In this document: positions 52,246-60,610 of the stretch, in pieces | Layout: each line of letters begins with the position of its first letter | Position numbering within the stretch: the stretch's first letter is position 1 | Origin: AP-15 sp963755435 | GTDB taxonomy: Bacteria > Pseudomonadota > Alphaproteobacteria > ATCC43930 > CGMCC-115725 | Length of the DNA: 64,000 bases | Assembly: GCA_963755435.1 (NCBI GenBank) | Contig: CAVWJX010000007.1 | Span: 62,001-126,000, forward strand | Direction: 5' to 3' | The notes under the pieces: model-generated | What the model was told of the DNA's origin: nothing | Databases searched by the model: none | Seen by the model: the letters and a program-made list of their open reading frames with translations, nothing else | Translations under genes and position numbers: made by a program

Positions 52246-53528
52246 GCCGTTTGGTGATCCGCGGCGCTCGGCTGCTCGACCCGGCAAGCGGGCTCGATCA
52301 GGTCGGCGACCTGGTGGTCGAAGCCGGCCGCATCGTCGCGGTCGGCGGCGATTTCGCGGGCTGTGCCGAGGCTGCCGAGACCATCGCCGCCGCGGGGCTA
52401 TGCCTCGCGCCAGGGCTGGTCGATATGCGCGTGCAGCTGCGCGAGCCCGGCGCCGAGCATATGGAATCGATCGAGAGCGGCGGGCGGGCGGCGGCCGCCG
52501 GCGGGGTTACGACGATGGTGGCGCTGCCCAACACCGAGCCGCCGGTCGACGACGTTTCGGTCGTGGAGTTCCTGGCCCGGCGGGCGCGCGAGGCGAAGCT
52601 CGCCAAGATCCACACCTATGCCGCGGCGACCAAAGGCCTCAAAGGCCGCCAGCTGACCGAGATGGGGCTGCTTGCCGCCAACGGCGCGCTGGGCTTCACC
52701 GACGGGGTCGAGGCCATCGCCGACGCGCTGGTCATGCGGCGCGTGCTCGCCTATGCCCGCAGCTTCGATCTCCTGGTGCTGCAGCACCCGCAGGAGCCGA
52801 GCCTCGCCGCGGCGGGCGAGGTCAACGAGGGCGAGATCGCGACCCGGCTCGGGCTGCCGGCGATCCCGGCCGCGGCCGAGATCATCATGGTCGAACGCGA
52901 CCTGCGGCTGGTCGAGTTGACCGGCGCCCGCTATCACGCAGCGCACCTTTCCACCGCCGCCGCGGTCGGCGCGATCCGCCGCGCCAAGGCCAGCGGGTTG
53001 CCGGTCACCTGCGACACCGCGCCGCCATACTTCACCCTGAACGAGACCGCGATCGGCGACTACCGCACCTTTGCCAAATTGTCGCCACCCTTGCGCAGCG
53101 AGGCCGACCGCCGCGCGGTGATCGACGGGCTGCACGACGGCACCATCGATGCGATCGCCAGCGACCACGCGCCGTGGGACCAGGATTCGAAGCGGCTGCC
53201 GTTCAGTTCGGCGGCCTATGGCATCGTCGGGCTAGAAACCCTGCTGCCCTTGTCGCTCGAACTCTACCACAACCGCGATCTTGGCCTGCTCGAAGTGATT
53301 TCGCGGCTGACCTCGAACCCGGCGCGGATCCTGCGGCTCCCGGTGGCTCGGCTGACGCCCGGCGCGCCGGCCGATCTGGTGCTGTTCGACCTCGACCATG
53401 CCTGGGAGATATGCACTGACGCGTTCCACTCGAAATCGAAAAACGCGCCGTTCGACGGCCGTCCGGTGCGTGGCCGCGTCCGGCGCACCATCGTTGACGG
53501 CCGCACCATTTTCCGGTGCGAGGACTGA
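52242..53528 (+). CDS. pyrC: dihydroorotase-family protein lacking the HxH motif (PyrC/PyrC'-like)
   Basis: 428 residues, of the large (class I) dihydroorotase type. The expected metal-binding DxHxH is replaced: DMRVQLREPG with R63 and Q65. Later ligand positions look intact: LVLQHPQEPS, YHAAHLST and AIASDHAPWDQD. In Pseudomonas a non-catalytic PyrC' overlapping pyrB holds the carbamoyltransferase complex together. The four-base pyrB overlap and missing HxH suit that role, though alphaproteobacterial homologues of this type are usually annotated as dihydroorotase. Activity is therefore uncertain. Confidence 0.88.
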   Translation: MSRLVIRGARLLDPASGLDQVGDLVVEAGRIVAVGGDFAGCAEAAETIAAAGLCLAPGLVDMRVQLREPGAEHMESIESGGRAAAAGGVTTMVALPNTEPPVDDVSVVEFLARRAREAKLAKIHTYAAATKGLKGRQLTEMGLLAANGALGFTDGVEAIADALVMRRVLAYARSFDLLVLQHPQEPSLAAAGEVNEGEIATRLGLPAIPAAAEIIMVERDLRLVELTGARYHAAHLSTAAAVGAIRRAKASGLPVTCDTAPPYFTLNETAIGDYRTFAKLSPPLRSEADRRAVIDGLHDGTIDAIASDHAPWDQDSKRLPFSSAAYGIVGLETLLPLSLELYHNRDLGLLEVISRLTSNPARILRLPVARLTPGAPADLVLFDLDHAWEICTDAFHSKSKNAPFDGRPVRGRVRRTIVDGRTIFRCED

Positions 53529-53544
53529 GGTGGGTCGGACCCGA

Positions 53545-53621
53545 CGAGATTGCTTCGATGCTCTCGCGATGACCGCACATCAATGTGTGGTTGCGAGAAG
53601 CGGAGCGAGCACGCAATCTCG
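53545..53621. repeat. 77-bp palindromic repeat spanning the plsY start
   Basis: The outer arms CGAGATTGC (53545) and GCAATCTCG (ending 53621) are perfect inverted repeats. The centre forms a second hairpin, CCGCACAT-CA-ATGTGTGG. The GAGATTGC...GCAATCTC form is a known style of alphaproteobacterial intergenic repeat. The annotated plsY GTG at 53585 falls within it. Confidence 0.7.
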
Positions 53622-54217
53622 CTGCCGATGACCGAGCTATCGTTCTCGCCGCCACCTTCGGCTATCTGCTGGGCTCGATCCCGTTCGGGCTGGTGCTGAG
53701 CCGGCTCGCCGGCCATGGCGACATCCGTCGCATCGGCTCGGGCAATATCGGCGCCACCAACGTTTTGCGCACCGGCAGCATCGGCCTCGCGGCGCTGACC
53801 CTGCTGTTCGACGTCGGCAAGGGCTGCGTCGCGGCGGCGCTCGCCCATGGCTGGGGCGAGGGAGCGGCGCTGGCCGCCGGGCTCTGCGTGATCCTCGGCC
53901 ATATGTTTCCGGTCTGGCTCGGGTTTCGCGGCGGCAAGGGCGTCGCAACCGCCCTCGGCGTACTGATCGCGCTGGCCTGGCCGGTGGCGCTCGTCGCCGC
54001 CGTGATCTGGCTCGCCGTCGCCGCCTACTCCCGCTATTCCTCGCTCGCCGCCTTGATCGCCTCGGTAGCCAGCGCCGCCGCGGCGCCGTTCCTCACCGAC
54101 CGGGCGACCGCTCTGCTGATCGCGGCGATCGCGCTGATGATCATCCTGCGCCACCATGCCAACATCCGGCGCCTGATCGCGGGCAGGGAAAGCCGGATCT
54201 CGTTTCGGAAAAGCTGA
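53585..54217 (+). CDS. plsY: acyl-phosphate glycerol-3-phosphate acyltransferase PlsY
   Basis: 210 residues from GTG, of which about the first 12 are encoded by the palindromic repeat and may not be native. The family motifs are clear: GYLLGSIPFGLVLSRL, DIRRIGSGNIGATNVLRTG (motif 1), GHMFPVWLGFRGGKGVATALG (motifs 2/3). Five or so membrane helices. It acylates glycerol-3-phosphate at the membrane in the first step of phospholipid synthesis. Confidence 0.93.
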   Translation: MWLREAERARNLAADDRAIVLAATFGYLLGSIPFGLVLSRLAGHGDIRRIGSGNIGATNVLRTGSIGLAALTLLFDVGKGCVAAALAHGWGEGAALAAGLCVILGHMFPVWLGFRGGKGVATALGVLIALAWPVALVAAVIWLAVAAYSRYSSLAALIASVASAAAAPFLTDRATALLIAAIALMIILRHHANIRRLIAGRESRISFRKS

Positions 54218-54314
54218 GGGCGCCCTGGCCGCGCGCGCGCTCGAACCCGAGGAGCGGCTCGACTGGCTTCGTCTGATCCGCACCGAATCGATCGGCCCGG
54301 TCAGCTTTTACGCG

Positions 54315-55382
54315 ATGCTGCGCCGGTTCGGCTCGGCCCGCGCCGCACTCGAAGCGCTGCCGCGCCTGGCCCGCCGCGGCGAGCGCTCCGGGACCGTGAC
54401 CGCGGTCACCCGCGCCGCTGCCGCCGCCGAACTCGCCGCCCTCGATCGCATCGGCGGCCGGTTGGTGTGCTGGGGCGAGCCGCTCTATCCGGGCGCGCTT
54501 GGCGCGGTCGAGGACGCGCCGCCGGTCCTGAGCGTGCTCGGCCAGCCCGAGTTCCTCAACCAGCCGGCGGTGGCGATGGTCGGTGCGCGCAACGCCTCGG
54601 CCAATGGGCGGCGCCTCGCCCGCGAGCTGGCCGAGGGGCTCGGCCGCGCCGGGCTCGTCGTCGTCTCGGGCCTGGCCCGCGGCATCGACGCCGCGGCGCA
54701 TCTGGGTGCGTTCGAGACTGGCACCGTCGCGGTCGTCGCCGGCGGCGCCGACATCGTCTATCCCGAGCAGAATCGCGGGCTCTACGACGCGCTGCGGCGC
54801 CAGGGTGCGATCGTCGCCGAATTGCCGCTCGGCAGCGAGCCGCAGGCGCGCCATTTCCCGCGCCGCAACCGGATCATCTCGGGGCTGGCGTTGGGCGTGC
54901 TCGTGGTCGAGGCGGCGGCGCGCTCGGGCTCGCTGATCACCGCCCGCTTTGCCCTGGAGCAGGGCCGCGAGGTGTTTGCCGTGCCGGGTTCGCCGCTCGA
55001 CCCGCGCTGCCGCGGCGCCAATGATCTATTACGGCGCGGCGCCACCTTGACCGAGTTGGCCGAGGACGTGCTGGCGCAAATCGGTCCGCTGCTGCGCGCG
55101 CCGCTGCCGCCGCGCACCCCGCGGTCGTCGCCGGCGACGCCATCCTTGGCGAGCGAGCCCGGCTGGCCCCCGGCTTGGCCCGGTGGCGACGCGGCAGCGC
55201 CGGCCGCCGACGAGGACGCGCTCGCCGTGATCCTCGAAAGTCTGGGGCCGACCCCGGTCGCAGTTGACGAACTGGTGCGCCAGTGCCAATTGACAGCTTC
55301 CGCGGTCGCCACTCTGTTGCTCGAGTTGGAATTGGCCGAGCGGGTCGAGCGTCATCCGGGCAATCTCGTCTCGCTGCGCTGA
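54315..55382 (+). CDS. dprA: DNA-protecting protein DprA
   Basis: DprA loads RecA on incoming single-stranded DNA. The Rossmann-like core is present: PAVAMVGARNASANGRRLA, VVVSGLARGIDAAAHLGAF, GGADIVYPEQNRGLYDALR, ARHFPRRNRIISGLALG and AARSGSLITARFALEQGREVFAVPG. A C-terminal winged helix follows (LGPTPVAVDELVRQCQLTASAVATLLLELELA). Homologous sequence begins before this ATG (EERLDWLRLIRTESIGPVSF, from about 54255), but no ATG, GTG or TTG exists upstream in frame; only CTG at 54225. The real protein is probably longer. Confidence 0.9.
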   Translation: MLRRFGSARAALEALPRLARRGERSGTVTAVTRAAAAAELAALDRIGGRLVCWGEPLYPGALGAVEDAPPVLSVLGQPEFLNQPAVAMVGARNASANGRRLARELAEGLGRAGLVVVSGLARGIDAAAHLGAFETGTVAVVAGGADIVYPEQNRGLYDALRRQGAIVAELPLGSEPQARHFPRRNRIISGLALGVLVVEAAARSGSLITARFALEQGREVFAVPGSPLDPRCRGANDLLRRGATLTELAEDVLAQIGPLLRAPLPPRTPRSSPATPSLASEPGWPPAWPGGDAAAPAADEDALAVILESLGPTPVAVDELVRQCQLTASAVATLLLELELAERVERHPGNLVSLR

Positions 55383-55431
55383 ATAACGCCGCGCTGTGGC
55401 CTCTTGCCGCCCGGGTTCACCGAACGGTCCC

Positions 55432-58251
55432 ATGAAAGTCGTCGTCGTCGAATTGCCGGCTAAAGCGAAAACGATCAACAAATATCTGGGCCCCGACTAC
55501 CGGGTGGTCGCCAGCTACGGCCATGTGCGCGATCTTCCGGCCAAGGACGGCTCGGTTTTGCCCGACGACGATTTCGCGATGTCGTGGGCGGTCGACGGCA
55601 AATCCGAAAAGCACATGAAGGAAATCGTCCAGGCGATGCGCGGCGCCGACGGCCTGATCCTGGCCACCGACCCCGACCGCGAGGGCGAGGCGATCTCGTG
55701 GCACGTCCAGGAGGTGCTGAAATCGCGCCGGGCGTTGAAGGGCATCGAGGTCAAGCGGGTCGTCTTCAACGAGGTCACCAAAAACGCCGTCGTTGAGGCG
55801 TTCCGCCGGCCGCGCGAGATCGATCGCGAGCTGGTCGACGCCTATCTGGCGCGCCGGGCGCTCGACTATCTGGTCGGCTTCACGCTCTCGCCGGTGCTGT
55901 GGCGCAAATTGCCGGGCAGCCGCTCGGCCGGCCGCGTGCAATCGGTGGCGCTGCGCCTGATTTGCGAGCGCGAAGCCGAGGTCGAAGCCTTCAAATCCCG
56001 CGAATACTGGACCGTCGAGGTTACCTTCACGACCGAGGCCGGGCACAGCTTCACCGCGCGGCTGACCCATCTCGAGGGCAAGCGCCTCGAACGCTTCGAT
56101 CTCGATACCGAGGCCAAGGCGCGCGCCGCCGCCGCCGCGATCCTAAATGCCCCGGGCTTCGCCGTCGCCGAGATCGACAGCCGGCAGGTGCGGCGCAACC
56201 CATTTCCGCCGTTCACCACTTCAACCTTGCAGCAGGAGGCCTCGCGCAAGCTCGGGCTTTCGGCCAGCCGCACGATGCAGCTCGCCCAGCGCCTCTATGA
56301 AGGCGTCGATCTCGGCGGCGAGACGGTCGGGCTGATTACCTACATGCGCACCGACGGGGTGGCCATCTCGGGCGAGGCGATCGCCGCCGCCCGCCAGCTG
56401 ATCGGCCAGGATTTCGGTCCGCGCTACGTGCCCGACGCGCCGCGGGTCTATCGCAGCCCGGCCAAGAACGCGCAGGAGGCGCACGAGGCGATCCGCCCGA
56501 CCGATCTCGCCCGCAAGCCGGCCGGCATCGCGGCCTATCTCGACCGCGACCAGCACCGGCTCTACGAGCTGATCTGGAAGCGGACCCTGGCGAGCCAGAT
56601 GGCCTCGGCCCTGCTCGAGCAAGTCACCGTCGATATCGCCGACGTAGCCGCGAAGCTGCGGCTGCGGGCCACGGGGCAGGTGGTGCTGTTCGACGGCTTT
56701 CTGGCGCTCTACCAGGAAGACCGAGACGATGCCGCCGACGAGGACAGCCCCGGCGCCCGGCTGCCGCAGATGCGCCAGGGCGAGGCGCTCGCCCGCGGCG
56801 CCGTGGTGCCGAGCCAGCATTTCACCCAGCCGCCGCCGCGCTATACCGAGGCGAGCCTCGTCAAAAAGCTCGAGGAGCTCGGCATTGGCCGGCCCTCGAC
56901 CTATGCCTCGATCCTCCAGGTGCTGCAGGACCGAGCCTATGTCCGGCTCGACAAACGGCGCTTTCTGCCCGAGGACCGCGGCCGGCTGGTCACCGCCTTT
57001 CTGACCAGCTTCTTCGAGCGCTACGTCGAATACAATTTCACCGCCGACCTCGAAAACCAGCTCGACGACGTATCGGGCGGGCGGGTCGATTGGAAGGAAT
57101 TGCTGCGCAATTTCTGGCGTGACTTTTCGACCGCGGTCGACGGCACCAAGGATCTGACGATCACCCAGGTGCTGACTGCGCTCGACGAGGATCTCGGGCG
57201 GCATTTCTTCCCGGCCGACGGTTCGGGGCGCGACCCGCGGCTGTGCCCGGTGTGCGGCGCCGGCCGGCTTAGCCTCAAGCTCGGCAAGTTCGGCGCCTTC
57301 ATCGGTTGCGCCAACTATCCGAACTGCCGCTATACCCGCCCCTTGGCGCTCGAAGGCGATGGCGAGGCGGCGCTTGCCGATACCGCCTTGGGGACCGATC
57401 CGGCGAGCGGCCTCGAGGTCACGATCAAGAAGGGACCGTTCGGCCATTACCTGCAGCTTGGCGCCGGCGAGGGCGAGGCCAAGCCCAAACGGGTGGCGCT
57501 GCCGCGCCAGCTCAAGCCCGCCGATGTCGATCTCGACACCGCGCTGCGGCTGCTGGCGCTGCCGCGCGAACTCGGTCGCCACCCAGAAACCGGCGAGACG
57601 ATGATTGCCGGGATCGGCCGCTTCGGCCCCTATATCAAGCATGGCAAAACCTTCAAGTCGCTTGGCGCGGACGATGATGTGCTGACCATCGGGGCGAACC
57701 GCGCCGTCGTCCTGTTGGCCGAGCCGGTCGAGCGGCGCCGCGGCGCGCCGCAGCCATTGCGCGAATTGGGCTCGCATCCCGAGGGTGGCGCGGTGGCGCT
57801 CTACCAGGGTCGTTACGGCCCTTACGTCAGCCATGACGGCGTGTTCGCCACGTTGCCGAAGAGCGCCGACCCGGAGAAGTTCTCGCTCGAAGAGGCGCTG
57901 GCGCTGCTGGCCGCACGCCGGGCGGCGAACCCGCGCCGGGAACGCCCGAACCCGAGGAAAGCGCGCGCGGCCAAGCCGGCAGCGGCAGCCGAGCGGGCCG
58001 CGGCCGCGGCCAAGATGCCGGCGCGACCGGCGCGAAAGACAACCAAGCAAAAGCCGGCGGCAAAGCCCGCCCGCGTCGGCGCCGCCAAGACAGGCGCCAA
58101 GAAAACAGGTGTCCGGACGACCGGCGCCAAGCCAACCGGCGCCCGGACGGCTGGCGCCAAGACGACCGGCGCCAAGAAGGCGGCGGGGACGGCCGCGCCC
58201 GGCCGATCTGCCGGGGCCAAGAAACCGCGCTCGGGCGCGCAGCCGGGCTAG
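55432..58251 (+). CDS. topA: DNA topoisomerase I
   Basis: 939 residues, a type IA enzyme relaxing negative supercoils. The Toprim domain runs from residue 2, with ILATDPDREGEAISWH supplying the acidic metal site. The catalytic Tyr is Y304 in GLITYMRTDG. The universal first motif ESPAKAKTI reads ELPAKAKTI (Leu at position 8). C-terminal zinc ribbon CPVCGAGRLSLKLGKFGAFI...CANYPNC and TopC-type repeats (GRFGPYIKHG, GRYGPYVSHDG) follow, then a Lys/Ala tail with repeated TGAK. Its stop touches the rnr ATG directly. Confidence 0.95.
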   Translation: MKVVVVELPAKAKTINKYLGPDYRVVASYGHVRDLPAKDGSVLPDDDFAMSWAVDGKSEKHMKEIVQAMRGADGLILATDPDREGEAISWHVQEVLKSRRALKGIEVKRVVFNEVTKNAVVEAFRRPREIDRELVDAYLARRALDYLVGFTLSPVLWRKLPGSRSAGRVQSVALRLICEREAEVEAFKSREYWTVEVTFTTEAGHSFTARLTHLEGKRLERFDLDTEAKARAAAAAILNAPGFAVAEIDSRQVRRNPFPPFTTSTLQQEASRKLGLSASRTMQLAQRLYEGVDLGGETVGLITYMRTDGVAISGEAIAAARQLIGQDFGPRYVPDAPRVYRSPAKNAQEAHEAIRPTDLARKPAGIAAYLDRDQHRLYELIWKRTLASQMASALLEQVTVDIADVAAKLRLRATGQVVLFDGFLALYQEDRDDAADEDSPGARLPQMRQGEALARGAVVPSQHFTQPPPRYTEASLVKKLEELGIGRPSTYASILQVLQDRAYVRLDKRRFLPEDRGRLVTAFLTSFFERYVEYNFTADLENQLDDVSGGRVDWKELLRNFWRDFSTAVDGTKDLTITQVLTALDEDLGRHFFPADGSGRDPRLCPVCGAGRLSLKLGKFGAFIGCANYPNCRYTRPLALEGDGEAALADTALGTDPASGLEVTIKKGPFGHYLQLGAGEGEAKPKRVALPRQLKPADVDLDTALRLLALPRELGRHPETGETMIAGIGRFGPYIKHGKTFKSLGADDDVLTIGANRAVVLLAEPVERRRGAPQPLRELGSHPEGGAVALYQGRYGPYVSHDGVFATLPKSADPEKFSLEEALALLAARRAANPRRERPNPRKARAAKPAAAAERAAAAAKMPARPARKTTKQKPAAKPARVGAAKTGAKKTGVRTTGAKPTGARTAGAKTTGAKKAAGTAAPGRSAGAKKPRSGAQPG

Positions 58252-60516
58252 ATGGCGCGCTCGCGCCCGGCGCCTCCGGCACGACCAGGACCGGCGCCGA
58301 AGCAAAAGCGGGGTCAGCCCGGGCTGCCCTCGGCGGCGGACATCGTGACCTTCATCCGCGAGAGCCGATCCGCCGTTGGCAAGCGCGAGATCGCCCGCGC
58401 CTTTGCCGTCCCCGCCGCTGACCGGCCGGCATTGCGCGATGTGCTGCGCCAGATCGAGCGATCGGGAGCGGTGACCCGCGCCGCCAACAAGCGCCTGGTC
58501 GGCGGCGCGCCGTTGCCTGAGGTGACCGTCGTCGAGCGCATCGGCACCGACGAGGACGGGGTACCGCTGGCCCGCCCGGTGGTCTGGCCCGGAGCCGAGC
58601 CGGGGCCGATCCTACGGCTCGCCGACGAGGGCGGCGAAGCGATCCCGGTCGGCGCCCGCGCCGCAGCGCGGCTGGTCGCGCTCGAATCGGGCGAGATCGA
58701 GGCCAGGGTCCTGCGCCGGCTCGATCACGGCGGCGACCGGGTGGTCGGGGTCTTTCGCCAGGACCGCGAGGGCGGCCGGGTGATGCCGACCGACCGCCGC
58801 AACAAAACCGAATACCGCGTCGCGCTCAGCACCGCCGGCGGCGCCGCCGAGGGCGAGCTCGTCGTCGCCGAAGCGCTGCCGGCCGCCCGGCTCGGCGCAC
58901 CGCGGGCGCGGATCGTCGAGCGGCTGGGCGCGGCCGATGCGCCCGGCGCGATCAGCCTGCTGGCGATCGCCTCGTTCGAGTTACCAACCGAGTTTACGGC
59001 GGCGGCGTTGGCCGAAGCCGAGGCCGCCCTGCCGGTCAGCCCGGCCGGACGCACCGACCTGCGCCAGCTGCCATTGGTCACGATCGACGGCAGCGACGCC
59101 CGCGATTTCGACGATGCGGTGTGGGCCGAGCCCGATCCCGACCCGGCCAATCCCGGCGGCTGGCATCTTGTCGTCGCGATTGCCGATGTCGCCTGGTATG
59201 TGCGGCCCGGCAGTGCGCTCGACCGCGAAGCCGAGCGGCGCGGCAATTCGGTCTATTTCCCCGACCGGGTCGTGCCGATGCTGCCCGAGGCCTTGTCGAA
59301 CGAGCTGTGCTCGCTGAAGCCCGGGGTCGATCGCGCCTGCCTCGCCGTCGATCTGTCGATCGATGCCGCCGGCCGCAAGCGCCGCCATCGGTTCACCCGC
59401 GCGGTCATGCGCTCGGCCGCACGGCTGACCTATGAAGAAATTCAGGCGGCGCAAGACGGGCAGGGCGAGTTGCCCGTTGCGGTGGCCGCCGCCGCGGTGG
59501 CCGCGCTCTACGGCGCCTATGCGGCCCTCGCCCGGGCGCGGGCGGCGCGCGGCGCCCTCGAACTCGACCTTCGCGAGGATCGGGTGGTGCTCGATGCCGA
59601 ACGGCGGCCGGTCGCGGTGGTCCCGGCGGTCCGGCTCGACAGCCACCGGCTGATCGAGGAATTCATGATCCTCGCCAATGTCGCCGCCGCCGAGGAGCTC
59701 GAGGCCCGGCGTCAGCCCTGCATGTACCGGGTCCACGACGCGCCCGACCCGGAAAAAGTCGCGGCGCTGCGCGATTTTCTCGACGAGCTCGGCATCCCCG
59801 GCCTCGCCTTCGCCAAGGGCCAGGCGCCCAAGCCCGAGCTGTTCAACCGGCTGCTGCGCCGAGCCGAGGCGAGCCCGGCGGCGGCGCTGGTCAACGAGCT
59901 GGTGCTGCGCTGTCAGGCGCAGGCCGCCTATGGCCCGGACAACATCGGCCATTTCGGGCTGGGGCTGCGTCGCTACGCGCATTTTACCTCGCCGATCCGC
60001 CGCTATGCCGATCTGCTCGTCCATCGCGCGCTGATCGCCGGGGCCAATGCGGCGGGAAGCGAATTCGGCGCCGGGGCCCTGCCGGCCGATGTCGACCAAG
60101 AGCGGATGGCGGCAACCGGCGAGCACATCTCGGCGAGCGAACGCCGCGCCGCCGCGGCCGAGCGCGCCGCGATCGAGCGCTACCGCGCGACCCTAATCGC
60201 CGACGCGGTCGGCGCCCGGTTTGCCGCCCGGATCAGCGGCATCGCCGAATTCGGGCTGTTCGTCACCCTGGCCGAGAGCGGAGCCACCGGTCTCGTGCCG
60301 ATCTCGACGCTGCCCGGCGATTATTACGACCGGCACGAAAAAGTGCCGCGGCTGGTCGGCCGGCGCTATGGCCGCGTCTTTCGGCTCGGCGATCCGGCGA
60401 TGGTGCGATTGGTCGAAGCCGATGCAATCGGCGGCCGGCTATTGTTTCGCATCGAGGACGACAGGACCGCGGCGGGCTCCAGCCGTGTGGCCGGTCGCGG
60501 CGCTCGGCGCAGTTGA
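58252..60516 (+). CDS. rnr: ribonuclease R
   Basis: 754 residues. A basic tail and helix-turn-helix-like N-terminus (VGKREIARAFAVPAADRPAL) are followed by cold-shock domains. The RNB catalytic core shows ITIDGSDARDFDD-type acidic residues (LVTIDGSDARDFDDAVWA), SLKPGVDRACLAVD and YAHFTSPIRRYADLLVHRAL. The S1 domain is AARISGIAEFGLFVTLAESG. It degrades structured RNA 3' to 5'. Coupled to topA with no gap (TAG-ATG). Confidence 0.96.
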   Translation: MARSRPAPPARPGPAPKQKRGQPGLPSAADIVTFIRESRSAVGKREIARAFAVPAADRPALRDVLRQIERSGAVTRAANKRLVGGAPLPEVTVVERIGTDEDGVPLARPVVWPGAEPGPILRLADEGGEAIPVGARAAARLVALESGEIEARVLRRLDHGGDRVVGVFRQDREGGRVMPTDRRNKTEYRVALSTAGGAAEGELVVAEALPAARLGAPRARIVERLGAADAPGAISLLAIASFELPTEFTAAALAEAEAALPVSPAGRTDLRQLPLVTIDGSDARDFDDAVWAEPDPDPANPGGWHLVVAIADVAWYVRPGSALDREAERRGNSVYFPDRVVPMLPEALSNELCSLKPGVDRACLAVDLSIDAAGRKRRHRFTRAVMRSAARLTYEEIQAAQDGQGELPVAVAAAAVAALYGAYAALARARAARGALELDLREDRVVLDAERRPVAVVPAVRLDSHRLIEEFMILANVAAAEELEARRQPCMYRVHDAPDPEKVAALRDFLDELGIPGLAFAKGQAPKPELFNRLLRRAEASPAAALVNELVLRCQAQAAYGPDNIGHFGLGLRRYAHFTSPIRRYADLLVHRALIAGANAAGSEFGAGALPADVDQERMAATGEHISASERRAAAAERAAIERYRATLIADAVGARFAARISGIAEFGLFVTLAESGATGLVPISTLPGDYYDRHEKVPRLVGRRYGRVFRLGDPAMVRLVEADAIGGRLLFRIEDDRTAAGSSRVAGRGARRS

Positions 60517-60610
60517 TTGCGGCTCGGCGCCGATTTAGCATCCCGGCAGCAGCAGCCGGACAGCTTTGGCCAACGCTGGCGGCGCAATAGGCAGGTAGGT
60601 TGCCGCGAGG

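Noticed and set aside
56221..58305. 694-codon minus-strand frame opposite topA
   Set aside because: Antisense shadow of topA; the Arg/Gly-rich start is the complement of the Lys/Ala tail.
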